Source: a virus. Taken from it: 64,000 bases of DNA. Shown here one piece after another: positions 7,222 to 16,126 of this stretch (within the stretch, counting starts at the first letter, position 1; every line of letters starts with the position of its first letter). The stretch is taken from IMG/VR virus record IMGVR_UViG_3300045012_000181, positions 61,607 to 125,606 of that record. One strand, 5' to 3'. Below the pieces are notes generated by a model. The model saw nothing but the letters and a program-made list of their open reading frames with translations. It searched no databases and was not told the DNA's origin. The position numbers were made by a program, and so were the translations under genes.

Positions 7222-9846
7222 ATGAAACGTTTCACGCTTGTTATAGGGCTTTTGCTCTCTTTGGTACTACCGGCAACTGCACAGGTCCCAGACCCGTCAA
7301 AATGGGTTGTACTAAATCGTCTTGGCGATACAAGTAACAGTGAACTGGAATGCTATAAACCCTCTCAAATCACCACGGCCAGTAATGTTGCTACTGTGGC
7401 TGTTATTAGCCAAAGTACACCAACCTGTCACGATACAAATATGGACGGTTCCACTCGCACCACGCAATCCACAAGTTGGACTAGTGGTGCGATGCAGTCT
7501 ATTGGCACGTTTACTTTTGGGGACTTCCAATTTAATGCGCAGTTAAGCGGCGCTGGAACATGGCCGGGATTTCTGTGGTTGCTAGGTGCAAACTGCCAAG
7601 CCTCAAATATTCATAGTGCCGACAACATCGGCTCGTGTAACTGGCCCTTCGACACGTCCGATTCGGCGGAAATAGATATTGCAGAGGGCAAACCCGCTAA
7701 TCTTGGCAACAACGCCGTGGGACAGAACATTTGCTCGGGAGCCCCGGCGTGCGGAACCTTCACGGGGCAGGCGACCGTAAATAGCTATGCCTCTGGTAAT
7801 CACACCTACGAACTTATCTGGACATCCAGTTCCGTGACGTGGAAGGTGGATGGCGCTACGACGAACACCTATTCCGGGTCGAATATTCCACAGAACGCAA
7901 TGTTTATGATTGCCAATGTTGCGTTAGCGACTGCCGTTGGCGGCAGTCCACAGGCTGCGACTGCGAAACTAAACTGGGTGAAGGTCTGTTCCACGGCCTG
8001 TGCTAATGGCACAACGGGCGCACCGGCTTCAAATGGCGTGTTCTTCGACAATTTCCCTCAGCTAACACCGCCCTCTTTGTTCTTTAGTGATTTAGATAGC
8101 GGTGTGAATAGCGGTGGCGAAAATGTGGGGGGTTTTGCAGGTTCGTACGTTACGCTTTATGGGAAGAATTTAGGGGTTTCGCAAGGCACTAGTACAGTAA
8201 CTTGGAATGGGCTAAACTGTCTTCGTGTTCTTCCGTCAACTGGGGCCTATACCGGTTGGGGCATGGCCCATCTTTGGTATCAAGAGCTCATCGTTCAAAT
8301 AGGCTCCGGTTGCACCGCCGGCACCGGAAATTTCATTGTTACCACTCCTACCGGTACTTCAAATGCGGTGTCCTTTACCGTTCGTGCCGGCGGTCATATT
8401 TATTTCGTGGCGACCACAGGCAATGATTCCACAGGTACTGGTAGTATTGGCGCACCTTGGCTGACGCCGAAGAATGCCTTCAGTCATATGGGCGCGGGCG
8501 ACACGACCTACTGGGAAGGCGGCGTCATCGTTTCGAGCGGAGGCAGCGTTTCTGCTATGGATTGGGGTGCTAGCGGCACGGCCGGCAACCCCGTAGCAAT
8601 GGTCGCCTATCCAGGTGCGACGCCCCAACCGGGAGTGCAATGTACCGGTTGCACCAATGGTATCGCTGTTCGGTGCTCCGCCGGGTTCCCGTCCAGTTGC
8701 CAGTATTTCACGATGGCGGGACTATCAATCGCCGGAAACATCCAAGCATATTTCGACCAGTATAGCGGGAACAATGAACGCTTCGTCGGAAACTCCTATA
8801 CCTGCACGGGCAGTCCTGGTCAGGTCGGTTGTGTCCAAATCAGTGTGCATACGAACGTCAAGTTGTTTGGAAACGAAATCTCGAACATCGTGGGCAGCGC
8901 GCGTCAATATCACTCGCTTTATTTCTCGACGGACGCGAATCACATGGAGGCCGGATGGAACAGCCTCCACAACAACAACACTTGCCGGGATATCGTGTTC
9001 CATTCTTCGCCATTGGGTTCCGGGGGACCGACCGATCCAACAGGGCACCAGCAATACGATCTCTCTGTTCACGACAATTTGATCCACGACAACAAATGCG
9101 ATGGGATTGACTTCGCTAGCATCGATCCTTCGCAGGGAAAGGTCGAGGCTTACAACAATGTCATCTACAACGTTGGCAATGGCCCCGACCCGCCAGACGG
9201 AACCGGCAGTTACAGTGGTATCTATTTCGCGGATGCGTGTGAGGCTGGAAATGTTGGGTCAGGCGTAGCCGAAGTCTACAACAATACTTTCTATAATGTG
9301 GGCGGGCAAACGAGTATAGGCTTCGATAGTGCCATCACGAAATACGGCAACGGGCCCGGAGCGGCCTGCGGTGGCGGGAACAGTGCCATTACCATCAACG
9401 TCCGCAACAACATTATCCAGCAAACGAATGCCAACCAGGCCTATCTGGCGCAAGCCATAGCAGGAGGGCTGTCACAGATCCACGGCTCCAACAACGTCTG
9501 GTTCGGCAACGGCACAGGCCCGACTGCGGGTGCAGGAACATTCACAAGCAACATAAACTCCAACCCGGGTTTTATTAGCACTTCTACACCGGATTTTCAT
9601 TTAGTCGTTGTAAGCAGTCCGGCCAATGCTGCCGGAGTTGCAGTTACTGCAGGAAACACCTATAATAGCTATCCCCCGTGGCAAGGCAATGTTGCCACGG
9701 ATCATGACGGATTAGTCCGTCCAGCACCTCCGGCCATAGGCGCCTATGAGTTTTCGGCTGGCGTGGCCAGTACTTTAGCCCCGCCAACAAATTTACATGT
9801 TGTTCCACAAGTTCAACCCGCATTTGGTTTGTGGTTCCTTTTCTAA
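7222..9846 (+). CDS. Secreted GH16-like / IPT / parallel beta-helix protein (874 aa)
   Basis: Residues 1-20 form a signal peptide (basic start, hydrophobic core, A-T-A before Gln21). Residues 25-260 look like a concanavalin-type glycoside hydrolase family 16 domain with E-I-D-I-A-E at 150-155 providing the family's Glu/Asp/Glu catalytic triad. An IPT/TIG immunoglobulin-like domain follows at about 280-390, then a right-handed parallel beta-helix (repeating N-N and G-N turns) to about 850, and a tail reading PPTNLHV. GH16 enzymes cleave beta-1,3/1,4 glucans or galactans. A leader peptide is unusual for a virion protein, so this is either an auxiliary gene secreted by the infected cell or a depolymerase captured from a host gene. 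Confidence 0.75.
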   Translation: MKRFTLVIGLLLSLVLPATAQVPDPSKWVVLNRLGDTSNSELECYKPSQITTASNVATVAVISQSTPTCHDTNMDGSTRTTQSTSWTSGAMQSIGTFTFGDFQFNAQLSGAGTWPGFLWLLGANCQASNIHSADNIGSCNWPFDTSDSAEIDIAEGKPANLGNNAVGQNICSGAPACGTFTGQATVNSYASGNHTYELIWTSSSVTWKVDGATTNTYSGSNIPQNAMFMIANVALATAVGGSPQAATAKLNWVKVCSTACANGTTGAPASNGVFFDNFPQLTPPSLFFSDLDSGVNSGGENVGGFAGSYVTLYGKNLGVSQGTSTVTWNGLNCLRVLPSTGAYTGWGMAHLWYQELIVQIGSGCTAGTGNFIVTTPTGTSNAVSFTVRAGGHIYFVATTGNDSTGTGSIGAPWLTPKNAFSHMGAGDTTYWEGGVIVSSGGSVSAMDWGASGTAGNPVAMVAYPGATPQPGVQCTGCTNGIAVRCSAGFPSSCQYFTMAGLSIAGNIQAYFDQYSGNNERFVGNSYTCTGSPGQVGCVQISVHTNVKLFGNEISNIVGSARQYHSLYFSTDANHMEAGWNSLHNNNTCRDIVFHSSPLGSGGPTDPTGHQQYDLSVHDNLIHDNKCDGIDFASIDPSQGKVEAYNNVIYNVGNGPDPPDGTGSYSGIYFADACEAGNVGSGVAEVYNNTFYNVGGQTSIGFDSAITKYGNGPGAACGGGNSAITINVRNNIIQQTNANQAYLAQAIAGGLSQIHGSNNVWFGNGTGPTAGAGTFTSNINSNPGFISTSTPDFHLVVVSSPANAAGVAVTAGNTYNSYPPWQGNVATDHDGLVRPAPPAIGAYEFSAGVASTLAPPTNLHVVPQVQPAFGLWFLF

Positions 9847-10590
9847 ATGGCTGCTCCAACAATACAGCAACATAAGGCTAATTTTACTAGTACAACTACG
9901 TCAACGAGTATTACCCTTACTAGTAACATAACCGCTGGTAACATGATTCTGTGTTGGATTGGAGCCGCTTCTGCGGCAGCGGGCAGCGGGCAGGTTATTG
10001 TAGGCACTCCAACAATGACCGGTGAAACCTTTGTAAAGGTGACCGGGGCATCCAATGCCGGAACTTCGGGCCATGGTCAAGTAGCCTGTTACGCCGTCAA
10101 TAGCGCAAACGGTGGACACAATGTTGTCAACGTCTCTACTAGCGGCGCGGGTGGTGCCAACGATGTCCACATTCATGTTCAGGAAATAACCGGGCAAATT
10201 GCCTCTCCTCAGGATGCCACAGGCAATACGGAATCAACTACGATTTCGGTTAGTACATCCGGCAGCACTTCAACAGCCAATGACTTAATCATTGCGTTCT
10301 TTTATGATGACATCAACAATCGCACGTATGTGGCAGAGAGCAGTCCTCTTGTTTATGCCCAAATCGATCAAACCAATAACGTAAGTGGTGGCGATGCGGC
10401 GTTCTCGGAATCGCTAACAGTTTCCTCCACGGGCATCAAAACAGCCACGGCTACCGGCACCTCTGGTGATACCATTGAGCAAGGCATCATTGCAATAGCC
10501 GGAACCGCCAGTGCAAACTTAACTTTTGAAGACGACAGCTACAACACAAATTTGGCTTGGCCTGTCGAACCACAAATCAGCGTTTGGTAG
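9847..10590 (+). CDS. Beta-rich adhesin-like protein (247 aa)
   Basis: The opening P-T-I-Q-Q-H and the following pattern (S-I-T-L-T-S-N, G-N-M-I-L-C-W-I) match a segment near residues 585-640 of the fibre at 28738 (P-T-I-V-Q-Q-H, then G-N-S-I-L-V-V-L-L), so a shared surface domain is present in both. The last 20 residues turn into an acidic E-D-D-S-Y...W-P segment resembling the repeats of the next protein. Immediately abuts the preceding gene. Confidence 0.55.
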   Translation: MAAPTIQQHKANFTSTTTSTSITLTSNITAGNMILCWIGAASAAAGSGQVIVGTPTMTGETFVKVTGASNAGTSGHGQVACYAVNSANGGHNVVNVSTSGAGGANDVHIHVQEITGQIASPQDATGNTESTTISVSTSGSTSTANDLIIAFFYDDINNRTYVAESSPLVYAQIDQTNNVSGGDAAFSESLTVSSTGIKTATATGTSGDTIEQGIIAIAGTASANLTFEDDSYNTNLAWPVEPQISVW

Positions 10591-10593
10591 AAA

Positions 10594-12081
10594 ATGCTAC
10601 GATACTTTTGGCCCAGTGACGATGAGCAGCTAGCCGGTCAATGGCAAGATAGCCATTTCGACGAGGATGCCGGTTGGTGGGTAAGTATTCAACAGGCCGG
10701 CGCTGTAGTAGCCTTGGCTGTCGGGCTAAGTATAGTCTCCACCAACACGCTGGCAGCCCAGCAGGTTTTTAGCCAGTCTCAAGACGATCCCGTTACTTTC
10801 TTTTCCAATGTTATTCCTATACAGGAAGAATACTGGCAGAATCCCGTACCGCCATTCAACTGGCCCCAAACTGCTGTCATAACAGATGACGATGTTCATC
10901 CCACGTATGCCCCGGTTTATCAACCGGATGAGGATCGTTGGGACCCCCAGATTCCGTCTGTCCCGGCAAGCAATTTTGTTCAGCTGCCTTTTGTTGATAG
11001 CGAAAACACGCCGACTTTCGTTGCGGCCGTTCCTGTCACTGACGAACAAAGTCCTTGGGTCCCGCAACCACCGCCTTACGATACACCCTGGACGCTCATG
11101 TTGTTCTTGGACGACGGCAGCACCGTGCCGGTCTTCCAATATGATGAGGATTTCTGGGCCAATCCCGTTTCGCCTCAAAACTGGCCTCAGCCTCAACAGC
11201 CTTTTTCAGCCTCTGACGAGGATACACAAGTAATCCAGTTCGTGGCCGGTGAGGATCCAATTTGGCTACAATTGGTCCAACCTCTTCAGGCCATCTTGAA
11301 CTGGCCTCAACAGTGGCCTTTCGAACAGAACGAATCCACTAATCTTATTGCGTTCACGTCCGAGGATTCTTGGCAGAACCCCACTCCGCCAGTTCCTGCT
11401 AGCATATATCGTGTAGACCAGTGGGCTTTCGAACAAACTGACGCCACTGGTGCCTTATATTTGGATTTGGATGAAGGCCTGTCAGGCCCTCTTCCGGCCC
11501 CGGTTCCGGCCAGTTTGGCCCTGCTACAACAGTGGCCTTTCGAAATGCACGAACCGGCTTTCTTCCTCACGGTCATTCATGAGGAGGATTTGTGGGCCAA
11601 CCCTGTAGCGCCTGTAGCCAGCTATCCCGTTCCGGCTATCTATGGTTATATTCAGGCCGGGGATTTTGATGAGATAATTGGCCCCTTTCCCACATCCACT
11701 TTGGATGAATTGTATGCCAGCGGGCAGTTTATGGCCCCAACGGTTGCACCAGTTATAGACCGTAACTTTCTGCTATTACCTTATGAACCCGAACCCGAGG
11801 AAATACCGGCCGGCAGTTTGGTGCCCTTCATACCACCTCCGCCGCCTTTCTGTCCTTTGCCGCCAGCTGGTCCGGATGCCGATATTAGTATCAGCACCTT
11901 TTCGAATTTTAAGGGCGGTCCCGTTCTGGCGCTATTCTGTCGAATCTGTATGAGCAAGAATCCCCTCGTGGTCCGCGGGGATTATGCCATCTGGTGTCAG
12001 GATTGTTGTGCCTTTGTTTCAAAGCAGGATACCTACATGGGCACTACACAGGCCCCGGGGCAGTTTAAGGCGAGGTTCTAG
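10594..12081 (+). CDS. Tandem ED-W-NP repeat protein with C-terminal zinc ribbon (495 aa)
   Basis: Built of about eight degenerate repeats of 45-60 residues, each with acidic-x-W-x-N-P-x-x-P followed by a W-P-Q or P-A-S segment (examples: EEYWQNPVPPFNWPQ, EDFWANPVSPQNWPQ, EDSWQNPTPPVPAS). A polyproline stretch (FIPPPPPFCPLPP) and a zinc ribbon (CRIC ... WCQDCC) end the protein. Strongly acidic and Trp/Pro-rich, with no match I recognise. Position between adhesin-like genes suggests an extended structural protein. Confidence 0.6.
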   Translation: MLRYFWPSDDEQLAGQWQDSHFDEDAGWWVSIQQAGAVVALAVGLSIVSTNTLAAQQVFSQSQDDPVTFFSNVIPIQEEYWQNPVPPFNWPQTAVITDDDVHPTYAPVYQPDEDRWDPQIPSVPASNFVQLPFVDSENTPTFVAAVPVTDEQSPWVPQPPPYDTPWTLMLFLDDGSTVPVFQYDEDFWANPVSPQNWPQPQQPFSASDEDTQVIQFVAGEDPIWLQLVQPLQAILNWPQQWPFEQNESTNLIAFTSEDSWQNPTPPVPASIYRVDQWAFEQTDATGALYLDLDEGLSGPLPAPVPASLALLQQWPFEMHEPAFFLTVIHEEDLWANPVAPVASYPVPAIYGYIQAGDFDEIIGPFPTSTLDELYASGQFMAPTVAPVIDRNFLLLPYEPEPEEIPAGSLVPFIPPPPPFCPLPPAGPDADISISTFSNFKGGPVLALFCRICMSKNPLVVRGDYAIWCQDCCAFVSKQDTYMGTTQAPGQFKARF

Positions 12082-12082
12082 A

Positions 12083-12445
12083 ATGCAAGTTGCGGATTCT
12101 GCGGTAAATTTGACGGGCCAAACCACTTCAATACCCGTCACACAGGCCTTTGCCAATCCCGTTTGTTCGGGTATGTATGCCGTTTGGGTCGATGTCATGG
12201 TTACTTCCCCCGGGACGGCTGGCACAGTGGTGGTTACGGTGGAATGGTCTAATGGGCAGGCCGCCGTTGGGGCTAGCACCGTTAGTAGTGCGCCTGTAAG
12301 TTTGGCCAGTATAGGCGAAACGGGGCTCTTATTGGGTTGTTTTTGGGCTGTGGCCAATGAACCCATCAGTTATAGCACCACCGTAACGGGCTCAACGGGC
12401 AATCCCGTCTATGTGCTCAGGTTGCGTTTCGAGTTCTTGGGCTAA
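12083..12445 (+). CDS. Hypothetical beta-rich protein (120 aa)
   Basis: The ATG at 12083 lies one base after the previous stop and gives MQVADSAVNLTG; the longer frame from 11984 would overlap the previous gene by 98 bases and is not favoured. Predicted beta-sandwich, uncharged, virion-like. No family recognised. Confidence 0.6.
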   Translation: MQVADSAVNLTGQTTSIPVTQAFANPVCSGMYAVWVDVMVTSPGTAGTVVVTVEWSNGQAAVGASTVSSAPVSLASIGETGLLLGCFWAVANEPISYSTTVTGSTGNPVYVLRLRFEFLG

Positions 12446-12627
12446 TGAATATCGCCGTCATGGAATTTGCTTTTAATCCCGGCAGTCCGCCGCCTCCAGG
12501 GCAGCCCATTGTGACGGCCGGCGGAAATTTTTTGAATGGTCTGCAACACTTGGAAAGACCCCTTAAACATCTATGCTTGCTCATGTTCTTGAATATGCCG
12601 CTGGTCTTACGTTGGCTCTTTACATAG
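12445..12627 (+). CDS. Small hypothetical protein (60 aa)
   Basis: Coupled to the upstream gene by TAATG. The first 40 residues include a polyproline turn (GSPPPPGQP). The last 20 residues overlap the start of the next frame and may simply be read-through to the first stop. Confidence 0.45.
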   Translation: MNIAVMEFAFNPGSPPPPGQPIVTAGGNFLNGLQHLERPLKHLCLLMFLNMPLVLRWLFT

Positions 12628-12788
12628 GTGTTGGGCTCTTGAATAGGTTAGTTGTGGAGCTCACCCGGGCCCGTTTGATTACAGTGCCGCTTATTATTTG
12701 CAGTAATTGTGCTATTACCACGGCCTCCTGGTTGCATCCCCGGTGCGGTGGCGCGTTGTGTCCTAGGTGTTCAATTTGGAAATGGTAG
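12573..12788 (+). CDS. Small membrane protein with zinc-ribbon tail (71 aa)
   Basis: One hydrophobic segment (residues 9-25) followed by a Cys-rich tail with C43-S-N-C46, C58, and C63-P-R-C66. An in-frame TAA three codons upstream fixes the ATG as the earliest start. It overlaps the previous frame by 55 bases. Function unknown. Confidence 0.5.
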   Translation: MLAHVLEYAAGLTLALYIGVGLLNRLVVELTRARLITVPLIICSNCAITTASWLHPRCGGALCPRCSIWKW

Positions 12789-12803
12789 AGGGTTAGTAAA
12801 ATT
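12788..12803 (+). promoter_or_regulatory. Ribosome binding site with AUU start
   Basis: GAGGG (12788-12792), eight bases, then ATT at 12801. The next in-frame start-like codon, TTG 12864, has no Shine-Dalgarno and would remove 21 conserved-looking residues. Confidence 0.6.
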
Positions 12804-14702
12804 TCAGACCAATTCATCCAAGTTCCACCGCAATCAACGGGCCTCAAAATAGACTGCACCGAGTTGGTCGTCGGGGCTAACACCGTGGAACGCGAGCGGC
12901 AAAACATCGCCGACCCCTCGAATGCCGCAGGTCTGGCCGGAGTCGTGAATTCCGCGCCCGGTGGCAGCACTTATGGCCTCGTAACATGGAACCAGCCCAG
13001 TGGTACACAGGCCGTTTCCGGTAGTATAACGGCCACACAGGCCACGGGTTCAAATTTGCACGTTGTTGTGGACACCGCGCCCACTACCACGGTTACGGGA
13101 ACGGTTGGGGCCACGCAGAGCACGAGCCCTTGGGTAGACAACCTTACACAGGTTGCGGGCACGGCCCTAGGCGCCACGGCTGTCGTGAATTATGGTTCAA
13201 CACCGGCTGCGGTTGTGGTGCCGGCTGTAAATGCCTTCGTCACGAATACCGTTCCGGTTACAGGGACCTTTTTTCAGGGCACGCAACCCGTCTCTGGAAC
13301 CGTAACCGCCAACCAAGGCACGGCCAACAGTTTGGCCAATGCCTGGCCCACGGAACTTACGGATGGCACCAATGGTCCAGCTGCCGTTAAGGCCGCCAGT
13401 ACTGCGGCCGTTGTTGCAGACAAGGCCCTTGTAGTAGCCGTTAGCCCCAATAATAGCGTGGCCGTAACGGGCACATTTTTTCAAGGCACCCAGCCCGTTA
13501 GTGGTACGGTCACGGCCAATCAGGGCACGGCCAATACCGCAGCCAATAGTTGGCAAGTTGAAGTCACAGACGGCACCAACGTTCTGGGCGTCTCAGCGCA
13601 TCCACTTCGCGTGGACCCCACGGGCACCACCACGCAGCCCGTTTCAGGCACAGTTACAGTAGGCAATGCCAGTCTGGCCGTTACACAAAGTACAAGTCCG
13701 TGGGTTGATAATATCACCCAGGTGGCCAGTACTGCACTGGGCGTACCGCAGACCTTTGGGACGGCGCCGACGGGCGTAGTAATCGGGACCAGTTCGGACA
13801 TGTATATCGCGGGTACGAGGGCCCGCTCAAATCAAACCACGACGGCGGCCGGTGTTCAGGATGTAAACCTTGTGGGCACACTGGGCGTAACCAACTCCGT
13901 GACTAATGGCTCCTTCATGGCCATCACGGACAACACCACCAAGGCCGGCGTCATAGCCGCTACGACGGCCCTCAAGACCGATTTGAGTTCCGTGGCTGGT
14001 ACGGCCACCAGTACGGCCGCTTCGGGCGTGCAAAAAGTCGGCATCACTGGAAACGCCAACGCCACTTTAGATAGCACAATCGGGGCGGCCACAGCACCGA
14101 CGAATGCCTTGGCCACGTCAGCGGTATATCAGACCACGGTTCCGGCCCTTACGGCTGGACAAGCTGTAGCTGTACAAGCCGACTCCACTGGTAGCACCTT
14201 CGTTAACATAGAAGGGCGTCGAGCAACTTATGCCTCGGGAAATTCCGGTCTAACATCGGTAGCGGGCGTTGGTGCTTTTCTTCAGGGTTCCTCAACCAAA
14301 ACAGTTCGAATTGTCAAGGTGGGTCTTAACTATATTGCCACGAGCACCACGCTGGCCTATCATACCATAAAGTTAAATCGTTACAGTGCACTATCAGGTG
14401 GCACAAACGTAGCGGACACCATTACAAAATTGGACACAAACAACGGTACGGCCACCGCAGTTTGCGACCATGTAACGGCCGTAAACACAACTCAAACTCT
14501 AGTGGGGACTGCAGTTTTAGACCAAGGTCTTGCACTTTCCACGACGGTAGTGGCCACTTGTCCAGTCTACAGTAAGGAATGGACGTTCGGCGGCTTGCCA
14601 GCCCAGGCTTTTGTTCTGAGGGGAACCACGGATTTTCTTGGAGTTTTGTTTGATGCCGCAACCCTAACCTATGGGTATTGGATAGAATGGACGGAAGAGT
14701 AA
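12801..14702 (+). CDS. Large repeat-containing fibre-like protein (633 aa), probable ATT start
   Basis: Reading from ATT 12801 gives the N-terminus (I/M)SDQFIQVPPQSTGLKIDC, which reads like the normal beginning of phage proteins of this type; the first conventional candidate, TTG 12864, is internal. The first 280 residues contain two diverged copies of TGTFFQGTQPVSGTVTANQG and two of QSTSPWVDN-x-TQVA. The C-terminal 180 residues are a separate beta domain. Presumably a tail or capsid fibre. Confidence 0.7.
   Translation: MSDQFIQVPPQSTGLKIDCTELVVGANTVERERQNIADPSNAAGLAGVVNSAPGGSTYGLVTWNQPSGTQAVSGSITATQATGSNLHVVVDTAPTTTVTGTVGATQSTSPWVDNLTQVAGTALGATAVVNYGSTPAAVVVPAVNAFVTNTVPVTGTFFQGTQPVSGTVTANQGTANSLANAWPTELTDGTNGPAAVKAASTAAVVADKALVVAVSPNNSVAVTGTFFQGTQPVSGTVTANQGTANTAANSWQVEVTDGTNVLGVSAHPLRVDPTGTTTQPVSGTVTVGNASLAVTQSTSPWVDNITQVASTALGVPQTFGTAPTGVVIGTSSDMYIAGTRARSNQTTTAAGVQDVNLVGTLGVTNSVTNGSFMAITDNTTKAGVIAATTALKTDLSSVAGTATSTAASGVQKVGITGNANATLDSTIGAATAPTNALATSAVYQTTVPALTAGQAVAVQADSTGSTFVNIEGRRATYASGNSGLTSVAGVGAFLQGSSTKTVRIVKVGLNYIATSTTLAYHTIKLNRYSALSGGTNVADTITKLDTNNGTATAVCDHVTAVNTTQTLVGTAVLDQGLALSTTVVATCPVYSKEWTFGGLPAQAFVLRGTTDFLGVLFDAATLTYGYWIEWTEE
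13255..13540 (+). repeat. Diverged internal coding repeats
   Basis: Two copies of a roughly 75-base unit at about 13255-13330 and 13463-13540 encode the same F-F-Q-G-T-Q-P-V-S-G-T-V-T segment with many silent differences. A second repeat pair at about 13111-13170 and 13681-13741 encodes S-T-S-P-W-V-D-N. Silent divergence points to old duplication kept by protein-level selection. Confidence 0.7.
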
Positions 14703-14703
14703 A

Positions 14704-15006
14704 ATGGCTCTTAAAACCTATATAGGCTTTCTGGGACAGGTGAAGGGTGACGGTGTTTCTACCACTTGCTCTGTTAATTTGCTTACAGACCCTGTTGGCT
14801 ATCAGTTGCCCAGCAGTGGTGTGGCGCTGCCTTTTACAATAACAGCCACAATCTTGCCTACAACTATTACCGATCCATTCTCCTCGGATGGACAAACACC
14901 CACCATGGCTTTTGGGCTCACGCACAATATTGTAAATGTAACCTGGCCCTTAGCACCTGGTAATGGGGCCTTTTTGAGCTTTGGTGGAAATCTCTATTTT
15001 TCTTAG
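14704..15006 (+). CDS. Hypothetical protein, paralogue A (100 aa)
   Basis: Resembles the next protein: both begin with a K-T-x-I/F-x segment, then G-x-V-K/Q-G-D-x-V-S-T, and end in a Thr-Pro-rich strand and aromatic tail. The pair looks like a tandem duplication. Short beta-rich virion proteins. Confidence 0.6.
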   Translation: MALKTYIGFLGQVKGDGVSTTCSVNLLTDPVGYQLPSSGVALPFTITATILPTTITDPFSSDGQTPTMAFGLTHNIVNVTWPLAPGNGAFLSFGGNLYFS

Positions 15007-15017
15007 AAGGAGTTTTA

Positions 15018-15302
15018 GTGGCGATTAAAACGGAATTTAACATTACTGGGAATGTGCAAGGAGACAATGTCTCAACGGTGTTTGTTCTCGACCTAGAGCG
15101 GGATCCATACACTATTGCGATAGGTACTCCAGTTATTAACTGGTTCGCCGTGGATGGAAAGTCCACCAAGGCATCGGGAATTGTAGGGTTAGATGGAAAT
15201 TCTTACAGTCTGCTGGATACTAAGGTTACTATAACCTTTCCTACTGCACCCGCCAATACGCCTACTAGTGCTGGTTTTACCTTTTTCTTACTTTTTGATT
15301 AA
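15018..15302 (+). CDS. Hypothetical protein, paralogue B (94 aa), GTG start
   Basis: GTG at 15018 follows AGAAGGAGTTTTA, a strong ribosome binding site. Shares G-N-V-Q-G-D-N-V-S-T-V-F with the G-Q-V-K-G-D-G-V-S-T-T-C of the preceding protein. The stop overlaps nothing; the homing endonuclease begins ten bases later. Confidence 0.6.
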   Translation: MAIKTEFNITGNVQGDNVSTVFVLDLERDPYTIAIGTPVINWFAVDGKSTKASGIVGLDGNSYSLLDTKVTITFPTAPANTPTSAGFTFFLLFD

Positions 15303-15312
15303 AGGGGGTCCT

Positions 15313-15735
15313 TTGGCCACACTGGAATGGGCTGCAGGCTTTATAGACGGCGAGGGATGTGTGGATATTTGGACTACCAAGAAAGGACAGCAATGTGTTC
15401 GCCTGTCCGTTACTAATACACACTTACCAGCCCTGAAAGAACTACAAAGCCTTTTTGGCGGCGGACGAATTTGGTTAAGAAAAGGTTCAAAATATCCCAA
15501 TGCGTTGCCATGTTACCAAATTACATGGCATGGTAAAAAAGGTGTGGAACCGATTTTACAAGCTATTCTTCTGTATTCAGTTGTCAAACGAGAACAGATT
15601 AAGTTCGTACTGGACTCTTGGATGCCACGAATCAAGAAATCTGGTACGGGCAAGTTAACAGAAGAAGAAATTAAAATGCGTGGCGAACTAAAAGAGATGC
15701 TCTCCAAAATGAAGCATCAAGCCTATACACAATAA
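15313..15735 (+). CDS. LAGLIDADG homing endonuclease (140 aa)
   Basis: TTG at 15313 follows AAAGGGGG and gives MATLEWAAGFIDGEGCV, with the single LAGLIDADG motif at residues 7-16 (A-A-G-F-I-D-G-E-G-C), the second Asp/Glu being catalytic. One motif per chain means it should act as a homodimer. A free-standing selfish gene placed between two small virion genes, immediately before the portal group. Lys-rich and lower in GC than its neighbours, in keeping with separate origin. Confidence 0.9.
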   Translation: MATLEWAAGFIDGEGCVDIWTTKKGQQCVRLSVTNTHLPALKELQSLFGGGRIWLRKGSKYPNALPCYQITWHGKKGVEPILQAILLYSVVKREQIKFVLDSWMPRIKKSGTGKLTEEEIKMRGELKEMLSKMKHQAYTQ

Positions 15736-15750
15736 GGGAGAACTTCAATC
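15736..15750 (+). promoter_or_regulatory. Ribosome binding site with AUC start
   Basis: GGGAG at 15736-15740, seven bases, then ATC at 15748. The first conventional codon in frame, GTG 15766, is 25 bases from the Shine-Dalgarno, too far for normal initiation. Confidence 0.65.
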
Positions 15751-16101
15751 GCCACATTTGCAGCAGTGTTTTCACCCAGCTCGGCCTCAGGCGGAGTGGA
15801 ATCTGTAACTAAACAGACAATCGCACCAGCGGCCTCCGGTGCAGAAATTGTCTTGGGTACCAACCAACTATTCGCCATCTGTGGAATTGCCGTTGGAACG
15901 CCCGGCGCCACTACGGGCGCCAATATCAATCTGGAGTTTGGTCCGCCGGGCCTTGGAGCCGCCTCAGCTGCTGACATGGGCCTTCCAGTCAATCAAGTCT
16001 TCACATTCGATATGAGTGACGAGTTTAGGAGTATTAGGGTCTTCAACAACTGCACCACAACCAACGTAGATGTATACGTAATGAAGCTCAAGCGCACTTA
16101 G
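15748..16101 (+). CDS. Small virion-type protein (117 aa), probable ATC start
   Basis: Reading from ATC gives (I/M)ATFAAVFSPSSASGG, a typical compact N-terminus for a phage particle protein. The body is a beta-sandwich-like sequence ending in a Lys-rich strand (YVMKLKRT). It directly precedes the portal gene, so a head-completion or decoration role is possible. No family recognised. Confidence 0.65.
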   Translation: MATFAAVFSPSSASGGVESVTKQTIAPAASGAEIVLGTNQLFAICGIAVGTPGATTGANINLEFGPPGLGAASAADMGLPVNQVFTFDMSDEFRSIRVFNNCTTTNVDVYVMKLKRT

Positions 16102-16126
16102 CAGTACAGTGAGGGAACTTTAGAAA

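Noticed and set aside
11984-12082. N-terminal extension of the gene at 12083
   Set aside because: It would overlap the preceding gene by 98 bases, is Arg/Ser-rich noise, and lacks a ribosome binding site.
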